Source of the DNA: Pseudochrobactrum saccharolyticum
GTDB taxonomy: Bacteria; Pseudomonadota; Alphaproteobacteria; Rhizobiales; Rhizobiaceae
Assembly (NCBI RefSeq): GCF_008801715.1
Contig: NZ_VZPG01000005.1
Span: 186,001 to 250,000, forward strand
Direction of reading: 5' to 3'
DNA length: 64,000 bases
Positions 17,657 to 26,940 of this stretch are shown piece after piece. Position 1 is the stretch's first letter, and each line of letters starts with the position of its first letter. The notes below the pieces were generated by a model. That model worked only from the letters and a program-made list of their open reading frames with translations. It did not search any database and was not told where the DNA came from. Made by a program: the position numbers and the translations under genes.

Positions 17657-18484
17657 TCAGATTTTCCAGCCAGAATGCAGGCTGGCAATACCGCCGGTGA
17701 AATTACGCCATGTCACGCGGGAGAAGCCGGCCGCTGTGATCATATTGGCAAAATCCTGCTGTTTCGGGAATTTGCGGATGGATTCAACCAGATATTTGTA
17801 GGATTCCGCATCACCGGTCACCATTTTGCCAATGGCCGGAATGGCATGGAACGACCATTGGTCATAAATCTTATCCAGCAGCGGCATTTCCACTTCGGAA
17901 AATTCAAGGCAGAGGAAACGGCCGCCCGGTTTCAGCACGCGGAAAGCCTCCTCCAGCGCCCAGTCAATATGCGGCACATTGCGGATACCGAAAGCAATCG
18001 TATAGGCATCAAAGGAATTATCGTCGAAAGGCAGTTTTTCGGCATTCGCCTCGACAAAATCCACATTATTCAGCAGGCCTTTTTTGGCAGCCCGCTCCTG
18101 CCCGACAGCCAGCATGGAACCATTAATATCAAGCACAGTTGTATGCGCCTGACGGTCTGATGCTTCAACAATACGGAACGCAATATCACCGGTACCACCG
18201 GCCACATCGAGCGAGCGCCAGTTCTGGATATGCGACGGGATTTTCGGCGGTGCCAGCCAGGCAACCATTGCATCTTTCCATGCACGGTGCAGACCGGCGG
18301 ACATCAGATCATTCATCACATCATAGCGTTTGGCTACACTGTGAAAAACTTCATTCACCAGCCCCTGCTTGGACTCTTCATCGACTTTCTGAAAGCCGAA
18401 AGAATTCTCCATACCACCATGGGCACCGACACGGCTCTCATCTGCACCCTGATCCACGGTAGAATTTTCGTGTTGCTGGCTCAT
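17657..18484 (-). CDS. ubiE: demethylubiquinone/demethylmenaquinone C-methyltransferase
   Basis: SAM-dependent C-methyltransferase of ubiquinone biosynthesis, 275 aa. After a polar N-terminal tail, the UbiE signature [22 protein letters not shown] leads into SAM motif [13 protein letters not shown] near residue 90. GIRNVPH and the C-terminal [11 protein letters not shown] are also typical. AGGA lies 7 nt before the ATG. It heads a leftward ubiE-ubiB-coaBC block. In several alphaproteobacteria mutM sits beside ubiE; here upp lies on the other side, so mutM is elsewhere or lost. Confidence 0.96.
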   Translation of the reverse strand: MSQQHENSTVDQGADESRVGAHGGMENSFGFQKVDEESKQGLVNEVFHSVAKRYDVMNDLMSAGLHRAWKDAMVAWLAPPKIPSHIQNWRSLDVAGGTGDIAFRIVEASDRQAHTTVLDINGSMLAVGQERAAKKGLLNNVDFVEANAEKLPFDDNSFDAYTIAFGIRNVPHIDWALEEAFRVLKPGGRFLCLEFSEVEMPLLDKIYDQWSFHAIPAIGKMVTGDAESYKYLVESIRKFPKQQDFANMITAAGFSRVTWRNFTGGIASLHSGWKI

Positions 18485-18895
18485 TTATTTATCCTGTCCT
18501 GCCCGCCCAACTTACCCGTCGGAACCAAAGCACTGCATAGAGACCCGAAACTGCAAATTTCAAGCTATGCCTGATGAAACATCTGCCCAGTAGCATATAA
18601 AGGCTGGGCGCGATGTTACAAGCAAATACGGCAAAGTTTGATATGACTTAACAAAATTTGCGCCGCAAAGCGCCGGTAATAATGATTCTTTTAGCGCATA
18701 AAACCCGTCACAGTTTCGTGTAGCTCTGCGCATTCATCCATAAAGCCTGCATTCTCTTTGAGAGAATTGTATAAAACGGGATAAATTTAAGCCCTGCTGC
18801 TTTTCCATACCCGTATTTTCGCTTATTGCGGTCTGGAAAATTCATCGGCTTCGGCTAATAATGCAAAAAATAAATTTTGAAAGCAGCGGGATATT
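18485..18895. other. intergenic region between divergent ubiE and upp
   Basis: This 411-bp gap must hold the promoters of both genes. It contains a 6-bp inverted repeat, GCCCAG at 18585-18590 with CTGGGC at 18604-18609. I find no convincing small gene or riboswitch. Confidence 0.5.
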
Positions 18896-19522
18896 ATGAG
18901 CGTTACGGTAGTTAGTCATCCGCTTGTTCAGCACAAGCTCACCATTATGCGCATGAAAGAAACTTCAACCGCCAGCTTCCGGCGGTTGCTGAAAGAAATT
19001 TCCCTTCTGCTTTGCTATGAAGTGACCCGCGATCTCGATCTGACAACAACCATGATCGAAACGCCGATGCAGCCAATGGAATCGCCGATCCTCGACGGCA
19101 AAAAACTGGTTTTCGCATCCATCCTGCGTGCAGGTAATGGTCTGCTGGAAGGTATGCTTGATCTGGTGCCTGCGGCACGCGTTGCCCATATCGGTCTCTA
19201 TCGCGATCACAAGACTTTGCAGCCGGTGGAATATTACTTCAAAGCACCGGAAGATATCGTCAACCGTCTGATTATTGTGGTTGATCCGATGCTGGCAACC
19301 GGCAACTCCGCCGTTGAAGCGATCACCAAGCTGAAAGAGCGCGGCGCAAGCAATATCCGCTTCCTCTGCCTGCTGGCAGCGCCGGAAGGTATCAAGCATT
19401 TTGCGGAAGTGCATCCGGATGTGCCGATCTACACAGCGGCCATTGATGAGAAGCTGAATGAAGACGGCTATATTGTTCCGGGTCTTGGTGATGCCGGTGA
19501 CCGTATGTACGGCACCAAGTAA
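18896..19522 (+). CDS. upp: uracil phosphoribosyltransferase
   Basis: Salvages uracil with PRPP to make UMP, 208 aa. Key features are the [15 protein letters not shown] loop, the PRPP-binding motif [12 protein letters not shown] near residue 130, and the C-terminal uracil-binding [13 protein letters not shown]. It faces the nucleoside salvage operon (deoA and onward), which would supply free uracil. Just after the stop codon, its last coding bases recur twice in tandem (19499-19600), followed by a bidirectional terminator. Confidence 0.96.
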   Translation: MSVTVVSHPLVQHKLTIMRMKETSTASFRRLLKEISLLLCYEVTRDLDLTTTMIETPMQPMESPILDGKKLVFASILRAGNGLLEGMLDLVPAARVAHIGLYRDHKTLQPVEYYFKAPEDIVNRLIIVVDPMLATGNSAVEAITKLKERGASNIRFLCLLAAPEGIKHFAEVHPDVPIYTAAIDEKLNEDGYIVPGLGDAGDRMYGTK

Positions 19523-19600
19523 CTAAAAAAGCGACCGTATGTACGGTACCAAATAGTAAAGATTGCGACCGTATGGTCGGCACCAAAGATGAAATAAAAA
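19499..19600 (+). repeat. three tandem 34-bp repeats at the 3' end of upp
   Basis: Units start at 19499, 19533 and 19567. The first 20 nt (GACCGTATGTACGGCACCAA in the first copy) are nearly the same in all three; the last 14 nt differ. The first unit encodes the last residues (DRMYGTK) and stop of upp; the others lie beyond the stop. The CCGTATGTACGG core is self-complementary in the first two copies. Confidence 0.85.
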
Positions 19601-19624
19601 ACGGCGCTCAGAGCGCCGTTTTTT
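19596..19624. terminator. bidirectional terminator between upp and deoA
   Basis: A-run, stem ACGGCGCTC/GAGCGCCGT and T-run are symmetric, so both the rightward upp and the leftward deoA transcripts can stop here. Confidence 0.92.
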
Positions 19625-20936
19625 ATGCAGTTACCGTTTCATAAATCACCGGATTGAGCTGCGGTTTACTATCACTCAGCATCATCGCCTGCCGCACCAT
19701 CTGCACAGCCTGATCGGCTTTGTCTTGCGTCTGCGCATGAACCAATGCCAGCACATCACCAGCTTTAACTTCACTGCCCAACGACAAAATATTGGTCACA
19801 CCGACAGAAGGATCGATCTGATCCTGCGGGCGCATACGCCCGCCGCCCAATGCGACAACGCTCATACCGACTGCGCGTGTATCAATGGCGCTGATATAGC
19901 CATCACGCTCAGCACACACCGGCACCTGAAGAGGCGCAACCGGCAGATAATGCGCGGCTCTTTCAACGAAATCTGCAGGCCCGCCAAGGCCAGAAATCAT
20001 ACGGCCAAATTTTTCTGCTGCACTGCCATTATCCAGAGCCGTTTGCGCTTTTGCCAGACCATCAGTAACAGTTTGAGCCAGCCCTGCCGTTACCAGCATA
20101 TGGGCGGCAAAATTCAGCACAACTTCCGCGAGACGCGCCTGCCGTTTGGCACCGGTCAGGAAATCAACAGCATTGCGCACTTCCACTGCATTACCGGCAC
20201 AATCAGCCAGCGGCTCGTTCATATCGGTAATCAGCGCACTGGTCGGTAACCCCGCACCATTAGCCACCTGCACCAGACTTTGCGCCAAAGCCTGCGAAAC
20301 TTCAAATGTCGGCATGAAAGCACCGCTGCCGGTTTTCACATCCAGCACAAGCCCGCTAATACCGGAAGCCAGTTTTTTCGAGAGAATAGAGGCGGTAATC
20401 AGCGGAATGGATTCCACCGTCGCCGTCACATCACGCACGGCATAAAACCGCTTATCCGCAGGAGCGAGGTCGCCGGTCGGACCGATAATGGCACAACCGC
20501 AATCGCGCACAACTGTGTTGAACAAGGCTTTATCAGGATAGCTCTGATAGCCGGGAATGGCATCCATCTTGTCTAATGTGCCACCGGTATGCCCAAGGCC
20601 GCGACCGGAAATCATCGGCACATAGGCACCGCAGGCAGCAACAATCGGTGCCAACATCAGCGAAACATTATCGCCCACACCGCCTGTCGAATGTTTATCC
20701 ACCACAGGCCCGTCAAGATCGCGCCATTCCAGCACATCGCCGGAATATTGCATCGCCGTTGTCAGCGCCACAGCCTCGTCACGGGTCATGCCATTGAAGT
20801 ATGTCGCCATGCCAAAAGCGGCAATCTGCCCTTCGCTCACACTGCCATCGGTAATACCGCGCACAAATGCCTTGATTTGCTCCGCGCTCAAAACTTGGCG
20901 ATCGCGCTTTGCCCGAATAATTTCCTGTGGCAGCAT
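19623..20936 (-). CDS. deoA: thymidine phosphorylase
   Basis: Phosphorolysis of thymidine and deoxyuridine to base and deoxyribose 1-phosphate, 437 aa. The family signature is clear: KHSTGGVGDNVSLMLAP near residue 82, followed by SGRGLGHTGGTLDKMDAIPGY, and KKLASGISGLVLDVKTGSGAF further on. GAGGAG lies 5 nt before the ATG. It is the last gene of the leftward nucleoside uptake and salvage operon, 19 nt after the purine nucleoside phosphorylase gene. Confidence 0.96.
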   Translation of the reverse strand: MLPQEIIRAKRDRQVLSAEQIKAFVRGITDGSVSEGQIAAFGMATYFNGMTRDEAVALTTAMQYSGDVLEWRDLDGPVVDKHSTGGVGDNVSLMLAPIVAACGAYVPMISGRGLGHTGGTLDKMDAIPGYQSYPDKALFNTVVRDCGCAIIGPTGDLAPADKRFYAVRDVTATVESIPLITASILSKKLASGISGLVLDVKTGSGAFMPTFEVSQALAQSLVQVANGAGLPTSALITDMNEPLADCAGNAVEVRNAVDFLTGAKRQARLAEVVLNFAAHMLVTAGLAQTVTDGLAKAQTALDNGSAAEKFGRMISGLGGPADFVERAAHYLPVAPLQVPVCAERDGYISAIDTRAVGMSVVALGGGRMRPQDQIDPSVGVTNILSLGSEVKAGDVLALVHAQTQDKADQAVQMVRQAMMLSDSKPQLNPVIYETVTA

Positions 20937-20955
20937 GACGGCTCCTCTTCAGTGA

Positions 20956-21765
20956 TTAGCCGATTTCACCGACCAGTATTTTGATAATTTTTTGCAGCTT
21001 CTGCCCGCCCAAAGGCGCCATCGTCTTGGTCTCATGATGGGAAAGTTCATCGCCGCTCATGCCTGCACCATAATTGGTGATGACCGAACAGGCGGCAGCC
21101 CGCAGCCCCAGAAAACGCGCCAGAATGACTTCCGGCACAGTGGACATGCCCACAGCATCGGCACCCAGCACCCGCGCCATGCGGATTTCTGCCGGTGTCT
21201 CAAAAGACGGGCCGGAGAACCACATATAGACACCTTCATACAGCTGCTCGCCCGCTGCACGTGCCGCATCGCGGAAAGCCTGCTTGAGTTCTGCATCATA
21301 GGCCGCTGTCATGCCGGTAAAACGCGCATCCGTATGTTCGCCGATCAACGGATTCATACCGGAATAATTAATGTGATCGTCGATCAGCATCACGCTGCCG
21401 GGTGCCATCTCCTGCACCACAGAACCGGCGGCATTGGTCAGGATCAGCGTTTCAATGCCAAGTGCTTTCAGTGTCTCCAGCACAGGGCGCATCGCCGCTG
21501 CGTCACCCTGCTCGTAATAATGCGCACGCCCTGCCAGCACCATTACCAGTCTACCCATTAAGCGACCGACAACCACCTCGCCCGCATGGCCGCTGACGCC
21601 GCTTTTCGGAAAGCGAGGCAGATCGGAATAACGGATATGCACCGGATCATCGAGCTCACTGACCAGTCCGCCAAGGCCGGAACCCAGCACAATAGCAACT
21701 TTCAGCGTTTCACCGGCGAAAGCTTCATTCAAACGGGCGCGTAAAATCAAAGCTGCTTCGGTCAT
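20956..21765 (-). CDS. purine nucleoside phosphorylase (trimeric class)
   Basis: Phosphorolysis of purine nucleosides, 269 aa, of the trimeric inosine/guanosine-type family. Motifs seen: GSGLGG for phosphate binding, AGRAHYYEQ, LTNAAGSV, GPSFETPAE, GMSTVPE, and VITNYGAG carrying the base-specifying Asn. I chose ATG 21765, 4 nt after the cdd stop, rather than a TTG at 21777 that would overlap cdd. It lies in the leftward operon between cdd and deoA. Confidence 0.93.
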   Translation of the reverse strand: MTEAALILRARLNEAFAGETLKVAIVLGSGLGGLVSELDDPVHIRYSDLPRFPKSGVSGHAGEVVVGRLMGRLVMVLAGRAHYYEQGDAAAMRPVLETLKALGIETLILTNAAGSVVQEMAPGSVMLIDDHINYSGMNPLIGEHTDARFTGMTAAYDAELKQAFRDAARAAGEQLYEGVYMWFSGPSFETPAEIRMARVLGADAVGMSTVPEVILARFLGLRAAACSVITNYGAGMSGDELSHHETKTMAPLGGQKLQKIIKILVGEIG

Positions 21766-21769
21766 GGCC

Positions 21770-22162
21770 TTAACCAATCACATCGGTCTGAAAACTGAAT
21801 GGCAGCAATTCGCGCATCGTCACAGTCTGCACAACACCGGAACTGTCACACAAATGCAGCGGCACATCGGCACCGGCAAATTCTGCCAGACGCTGACGGC
21901 AACCGCCGCAAGGGGAGCATTTTTCCAGTTTCTCAGCCATCACCAGAATTTCGGCAATCTCACCGCCGCCATCCATCACATAATGCGACAGCATGGTGGT
22001 TTCAGCGCACCAGCCTTCAGGGAAAGAAATCACTTCAATATTGCAGCCGGAATAAATCCGCCCGTCTTTGGTACGTAAAGCAGCACCGACCGGAAATTTC
22101 GAGTAAGGGGCATGGCATTTCTGCATTGCAGCATAAGCTGCATCAAATAGATCCTGAGCCAT
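21770..22162 (-). CDS. cdd: cytidine deaminase
   Basis: Zinc enzyme of 130 aa deaminating cytidine and deoxycytidine, the short tetrameric type. The catalytic segment CNIEVISFPEGWCAETTM supplies the first zinc Cys and the proton-shuttling Glu, and CSPCGGCRQ supplies the other two zinc Cys. The start was set at ATG 22162, since AGGAGG lies 6 nt upstream. It follows the second permease by 23 nt in the nucleoside operon. Confidence 0.95.
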   Translation of the reverse strand: MAQDLFDAAYAAMQKCHAPYSKFPVGAALRTKDGRIYSGCNIEVISFPEGWCAETTMLSHYVMDGGGEIAEILVMAEKLEKCSPCGGCRQRLAEFAGADVPLHLCDSSGVVQTVTMRELLPFSFQTDVIG

Positions 22163-22185
22163 ATCAGCCCTCCTCATTTTTAATC

Positions 22186-23157
22186 TTAACGCTCTTTGAC
22201 GTATGGTATTCCGCCCGCTTTCGGCGGAATGGCCTTACCGATGAAACCTGCCAGCAGGATAACAGTCAGAATATATGGCAGAGCCTGCATGAACTGCACC
22301 GGTACATCACCGATCAGCGGCAGTGACTGGCCTTGCAGGCGAATGCCCAGCGCATCGAGAAAGCCAAACAGCAAACAAGCATACATCGCCTGTACCGGAC
22401 GCCATTTGGCGAAGATCAGTGCGGCCAGAGCAATATAGCCTTTACCGGCAGTCATATCCTTCACAAAGCCTGCGCCCTGTGCTGTCGCCAGATAGGCACC
22501 GGCCATACCGCAGAGCAGACCGCAGATAATCACTGCACGATAGCGAAGCCATGTCACCGAAATACCGGCTGTATCAACCGCCGCAGGATTTTCACCCACC
22601 GCACGCAGACGCAGACCAAAGCGGGTGCGATACAAAACCCTCCATGTCAGCGGCACCATCAGAAAGGCCAGATAGACCAGAATGGAATGACCGGAAATCA
22701 GCTCCGCATAAAGATAGCCGACAACTGGCACGTCCTTAACGGCTTCCGCGCCTGGAAAATTAATAGATGTAAAACGGGCGCTGTTTGGCAAAGACGGTGT
22801 TCGGCCACCCTGTCCAAACCATGCCTGACCGAGAATAATTGTTGTACCGGCCGCGATAAAATTGATCGCCAGACCGGAAACAATCTGATTGCCGCGATGG
22901 GTGATCGAGGCAAAACCGTGCACCAGTGACAACAGCATTGAAACCAGCAAAGCCGCACCAAGACCGGCAAGGGCGGAACCACTGATAGCCGCAACTGTAC
23001 CGGCAGCGAAGGCACCAGCCAGCATTTTGCCTTCAAGACCGATATCGACAATCCCTGCACGCTCTGAATAGAGCCCTGCCAGACAGGCAAACAGCAACGG
23101 CGCAGACAGGCGCAAAGTTGAATCAAGCAGCTGAATAAGAGTTACATAGCTGTCCAT
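22186..23157 (-). CDS. nucleoside ABC transporter permease (second subunit)
   Basis: Inner-membrane permease of 323 aa with about nine hydrophobic spans. It contains ERAGIVDIGLEGKML and LRAVGENPAAVDTAGI, typical of the BmpA/NupQ-type branch of the ribose/nucleoside permease family. It would form the pore with the 23163-24299 permease, driven by the ATPase at 24853-26403. Downstream deaminase and phosphorylase genes point to nucleosides as substrates. Confidence 0.9.
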   Translation of the reverse strand: MDSYVTLIQLLDSTLRLSAPLLFACLAGLYSERAGIVDIGLEGKMLAGAFAAGTVAAISGSALAGLGAALLVSMLLSLVHGFASITHRGNQIVSGLAINFIAAGTTIILGQAWFGQGGRTPSLPNSARFTSINFPGAEAVKDVPVVGYLYAELISGHSILVYLAFLMVPLTWRVLYRTRFGLRLRAVGENPAAVDTAGISVTWLRYRAVIICGLLCGMAGAYLATAQGAGFVKDMTAGKGYIALAALIFAKWRPVQAMYACLLFGFLDALGIRLQGQSLPLIGDVPVQFMQALPYILTVILLAGFIGKAIPPKAGGIPYVKER

Positions 23158-23162
23158 GGCGC

Positions 23163-24299
23163 TTACTCCCCTGCTTTCGTGGCTGCACCGGCAGCATTTC
23201 GCGATGCAAAACGCATGAAAAACCGCTGGAAAGCAGGACGGAACATATGCTCCATCGCACCGGCAAACAGGATCACCAGACCCTGAATAATCACAATCAT
23301 ATCGCGGGAAATATTCGGCATATCAAAAGCGATTTCCGCACCGCCCTGATAGAGCATACCAAACAGGATCGCCGCCGGAATAATCCCCACCGGATGCGAG
23401 CGCCCCATCAGTGCCACCGCAATCCCCACAAAACCGGCACCGGCCACAAAGTCCAGTTGCAGGCGATATTGCGCGCCCATCACCGGATTAAGTGCCATCA
23501 TACCGGCCAGCGCACCGGAAATCAGCATGGTGATAATAATCGTTCTCGACGGGTTGATACCGGCATATTCAGCGGCGCGCGGGCTGTGACCCATAGTGCG
23601 GATTTCATAGCCGATTTTTGTCCGCCAGATCAGCAACCACACCAGATAACAGGCCAGCAACGCCAGCAAAAAGCTGATATTCAGCGGTGCCGAACGGATT
23701 TCCATACCGAACAGGTTCATCAGCCAGTCGAGTTTCGGCAGTTGCCCACCTTCTGCAAAGCCACGGCTTTCCGGTGCCATCACACCAATCGGCTTGATGA
23801 AATTGATAATCAGATAGACCATCAGACTGGCGGCGATGAAGTTGAACATAATCGTGGTGATCACGATATGCGAACCGCGCTTAGCCAAAAGCCATGCCGG
23901 TATCAGCGCCCAGAGCGCACCGAAAATAGCACCGCCAAGCAATGCCGCAATCATGGTAATCCACCACGGCATGGATGCATCCAGCCAGAGACAGATCAGC
24001 GCCACGCCAAGACCACCGATATAAGCCTGCCCCTCACCGCCAATATTGAACAGCCCGCAATGAAAAGCGACGGCAACAGCCAGACCGGCAAAGATAAAAT
24101 TCGTGGCATAAAACAGCGTATAGCCAATGCCTTCACCGGAACCGAAGGCACCTTTAACCATCAGCAGCGCTGCATCCAGCGGATTTTCTCCGACAAGCAG
24201 CACCACAAGTCCGGCAACCAGAAACGCAACCAGCAGGTTCAGTGTCGGGATCAGACCGTAATCCACCCATCGCGGTAATTTTGCAAAAGGCTGGCTCAT
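23163..24299 (-). CDS. nucleoside ABC transporter permease (first subunit)
   Basis: Inner-membrane permease of 378 aa, NupP type. Hallmarks are the GLFNIGGEGQAYIGGLG segment and IRTMGHSPRAAEYAGI, the coupling loop to the ATPase. It starts with an ATGA overlap with the hydrolase gene upstream and ends 5 nt before the second permease, so translation of the three is probably coupled. Confidence 0.9.
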   Translation of the reverse strand: MSQPFAKLPRWVDYGLIPTLNLLVAFLVAGLVVLLVGENPLDAALLMVKGAFGSGEGIGYTLFYATNFIFAGLAVAVAFHCGLFNIGGEGQAYIGGLGVALICLWLDASMPWWITMIAALLGGAIFGALWALIPAWLLAKRGSHIVITTIMFNFIAASLMVYLIINFIKPIGVMAPESRGFAEGGQLPKLDWLMNLFGMEIRSAPLNISFLLALLACYLVWLLIWRTKIGYEIRTMGHSPRAAEYAGINPSRTIIITMLISGALAGMMALNPVMGAQYRLQLDFVAGAGFVGIAVALMGRSHPVGIIPAAILFGMLYQGGAEIAFDMPNISRDMIVIIQGLVILFAGAMEHMFRPAFQRFFMRFASRNAAGAATKAGE

Positions 24300-24853
24300 G
24301 GCAACATTCCGATCACGGCGTCAGTGGTTTTTACCTGCGCATATTCGCCCTGCAACACGGCCAGTGTCAGCGCATGCACATCTTCCGCGCTCCAGAGACG
24401 GCCCTGCAAATCGGTGCGGTCTGTACTGGCAACCGCATCTTCCGGCACAATCACCTCAAAACCGAGATTAGCAGCCATACGCACTGTTGCATCAACGGAA
24501 TTTTCCAACAACACACCGCCAATAACCAGCGTGCGGATTTGTAACTCATCCAGCACATCCATCAGGTCTGTGCCGATAAAAGCGCTGTTGGTACGTTTAT
24601 CCACGACCGGTTCACCGATCTGCGGCTCGACTTCTGCTTTAAAGTCATTGCCTGCCGTTCCCGCGCGATAAGGCGACTGCGGATCGGTTGAATCATGGCG
24701 CACATGCACCACAGGCAGACGACGTTCGCGCCATGCTTCCAGCAGGCGCTGTAAATTCGCTTCAGTCTGTGGTTGTCCGCGGCGACCCCATTTCGGATCA
24801 TCAATAGCCTTTTGCATATCAATGATGAGCAATGCCGGTGTTGAGCTAATCAT
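24296..24853 (-). CDS. isochorismatase-family hydrolase with Ser in place of the catalytic Cys
   Basis: Alpha/beta hydrolase-like protein of the isochorismatase/cysteine hydrolase superfamily, 185 aa. The N-terminal Asp (IIDMQKAIDD) and the middle Lys (VVDKRTNSAF) of the catalytic triad are present. At the usual nucleophile site the sequence reads GGVLLENSVDATVRMA, with Ser where Cys is normal. A subgroup with NSV at this place exists in the family as I know it, and its activity is unclear. The gene begins with a TGATG overlap on the ABC ATPase stop and ends overlapping the first permease start, so it belongs firmly to the nucleoside operon; a nucleobase amide-type substrate is possible. Confidence 0.8.
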   Translation of the reverse strand: MISSTPALLIIDMQKAIDDPKWGRRGQPQTEANLQRLLEAWRERRLPVVHVRHDSTDPQSPYRAGTAGNDFKAEVEPQIGEPVVDKRTNSAFIGTDLMDVLDELQIRTLVIGGVLLENSVDATVRMAANLGFEVIVPEDAVASTDRTDLQGRLWSAEDVHALTLAVLQGEYAQVKTTDAVIGMLP

Positions 24854-26403
24854 CAATGCAGGCCCTTTTCGGTTTTCTTATTATCTTCATTCTGAATACC
24901 CGCCATCAGCAGGCCGATTTCCCCCTCACCGGCTTCCGGCCCGCACTCACCGACAACACGGCCGGCAAACATCACCAGAATACGGTCGGACAGCGAGCGG
25001 ATTTCGTCCAGCTCAACAGAAATCAACAGCACGGCCTTACCGGCATCGCGCATTTCAATAATACGTTTATGAATAAATTCGATCGCACCGACGTCCACGC
25101 CGCGCGTCGGCTGCGCTACAATCAGCACATCCGGATTGCGTTCCATCTCACGTGCCAGCACGATCTTCTGCTGGTTACCACCGGAGAAATTCGCAGTTTT
25201 CAAACGCGGATCGGCAGGACGGATATCATATTGCGCAATTTTGCCCTTAGCATCCTGCATAATTGCTTCAATATTCAGGAACGGGCCTTTGAGATAGCGC
25301 GGATCATCATGATAGCCGAGAATGGAATTCTCATATTCCTCATAGGCCAGCACCAGCCCCATATGGTGGCGGTCTTCCGGCACATGGGCGAGACCACGGC
25401 GGCGCAATTCTGCCGGATGCGCATTACCGGTCACATTGACCGGCAGGCTATTCAGCATCACCACACCACTCTCGGCGCGACGAATACCGGCAATGACTTC
25501 GATCAGTTCTGACTGGCCGTTACCGGCAACACCGGCAATGCCGACAATCTCACCGGCACGCACATCAAAAGACACCGTGTCCACGACTGTGGTTTTCTGC
25601 GCATTGCGCACGACAAGGTTCTTCACCTGTAATACAGGCTCACCGGGTGTCGCAGCCTGCTTGTTCACGCGCAGCAAAACACGGCGGCCAACCATCAGTT
25701 CGGCCAGTTCTTCCACGCTTGCTTCAGCGGTTTTGCGGGTGGCAACCATCGTGCCCTGCCGCATCACAGAAACATTATCCGTCACTGCCATAATCTCGCG
25801 CAGCTTATGGGTAATCAGAACAATGGTTTTGCCCTGATCTTTCAGCTGCCGCAAAATACGGAACAGATGGTCAGCCTCTGATGGTGTCAGCACACCGGTC
25901 GGTTCATCAAGGATCAGAATTTCCGCGCCGCGATACAGCGCCTTCAGAATTTCCACGCGCTGCTGCAGACCAACAGGCAGATCTTCAACCACCGCATCAG
26001 GATCAACATCCAGCGCATATTCTTTTTCGAGCGCTTTCAGCTGCTCGCGCGCTTTTGCAATACCGGCGGATAATAAAGGCGCACCTTCCGCACCCAGCAT
26101 CACATTTTCAAGCACTGTAAAATTATCAACCAGCATAAAGTGCTGATGCACCATACCGATGCCCGCAGCGATTGCCGCATCCGGATTGGATATATGCACC
26201 TGCCGGTCATTTACTTTGATCGTGCCTTTATCCGGCTGATAGAAACCGTAGATAATCGACATCAAAGTCGATTTTCCGGCGCCGTTTTCGCCGATAATCC
26301 CGTGGATGGTTCCCTTTTCGATCCGCAGATCAATAGCACGGTTTGCGTGCACAGCGCCGAAACGCTTATCAATTCCTGTCAGTTCAAGTGCAGGCTGCGC
26401 CAT
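24853..26403 (-). CDS. nucleoside ABC transporter ATPase (two ATP-binding domains)
   Basis: Cytosolic motor of a BMP-type nucleoside importer, 516 aa with two fused nucleotide-binding domains as in NupO/RbsA. Domain 1 has Walker A GENGAGKST and Walker B ILILDEPTGVLTPSE. Domain 2 has the degenerate GVAGNGQSE loop, the signature FSGGNQQK and the Walker-B-like VLIVAQPTRGVD. It is the first gene of the leftward operon running through hydrolase, two permeases, cdd, pnp and deoA. Its binding protein is probably the bmp gene at 26941-27933, separated from it by slyX on the other strand. Confidence 0.93.
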   Translation of the reverse strand: MAQPALELTGIDKRFGAVHANRAIDLRIEKGTIHGIIGENGAGKSTLMSIIYGFYQPDKGTIKVNDRQVHISNPDAAIAAGIGMVHQHFMLVDNFTVLENVMLGAEGAPLLSAGIAKAREQLKALEKEYALDVDPDAVVEDLPVGLQQRVEILKALYRGAEILILDEPTGVLTPSEADHLFRILRQLKDQGKTIVLITHKLREIMAVTDNVSVMRQGTMVATRKTAEASVEELAELMVGRRVLLRVNKQAATPGEPVLQVKNLVVRNAQKTTVVDTVSFDVRAGEIVGIAGVAGNGQSELIEVIAGIRRAESGVVMLNSLPVNVTGNAHPAELRRRGLAHVPEDRHHMGLVLAYEEYENSILGYHDDPRYLKGPFLNIEAIMQDAKGKIAQYDIRPADPRLKTANFSGGNQQKIVLAREMERNPDVLIVAQPTRGVDVGAIEFIHKRIIEMRDAGKAVLLISVELDEIRSLSDRILVMFAGRVVGECGPEAGEGEIGLLMAGIQNEDNKKTEKGLH

Positions 26404-26657
26404 TATCCCATCCGTTAATCATCGACATCGCATTGCCGGAGCATTTTTATCAAATAACATATCGCGAACATCAAATGAAAACATCTGACATGTTCTGCTT
26501 TAACTGATTCCGCCACGCAGTTAACAATATATGCTATTGCATAAAGCTGTGTGTAAACCACCACAAAGCCGCATTTCACCCCTCATAATAGCGTGAAATA
26601 TCACTTCCGTGCACTATATGAATACAAAACACCCTCTGATCTGTCAGGAAACCACCC

Positions 26658-26870
26658 ATGTCTGAAAATCTGTCCGACCGGCTTACAGAGCTGGAAATTC
26701 GCAATGCGGAACAGGAAAAGACAATTGAAGACCTGTCCGGTGAGATTGCCGAGCAATGGAAACTGATTACCGCGCTGAACAAAAAGCTCAGCGCGCTGAC
26801 TGATCGTTTTTTAGAGCTGGAAGAACAAACAGCGCCGGAAGTCTCCGTGACCAAACCGCCCCACTGGTAA
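26658..26870 (+). CDS. slyX: SlyX family protein
   Basis: Small coiled-coil protein of 70 aa. The heptad-rich body (RLTELEIRNAEQEKTIEDL onward) and the C-terminal PPHW are diagnostic of the SlyX family, whose molecular role is unknown. It lies on the plus strand between two leftward nucleoside transport genes, with its own terminator shared with bmp. Confidence 0.9.
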   Translation: MSENLSDRLTELEIRNAEQEKTIEDLSGEIAEQWKLITALNKKLSALTDRFLELEEQTAPEVSVTKPPHW

Positions 26871-26891
26871 GACACAAAGAAATTTCAAATG

Positions 26892-26921
26892 GAAAAGGGC
26901 AGTGTCACCACTGCCCTTTTC
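26892..26921. terminator. bidirectional terminator between slyX and bmp
   Basis: A 12-13-bp perfect stem (AAAAGGGCAGTG/CACTGCCCTTTT) with a TCAC loop lies between two convergent stops, with A-run and T-run symmetric. Confidence 0.92.
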
Positions 26922-26940
26922 TATGAATAGCCCTACCGGA

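Noticed and set aside
19499-19600. CRISPR-like array
   Set aside because: Three 34-bp tandem units without spacers, derived from the upp coding end; no cas genes are near.
23247-24278. Long plus-strand frame of 343 codons opposite a permease gene
   Set aside because: It is antisense to a permease with clear family motifs; its product is a His/Arg/Gln-rich shadow translation.
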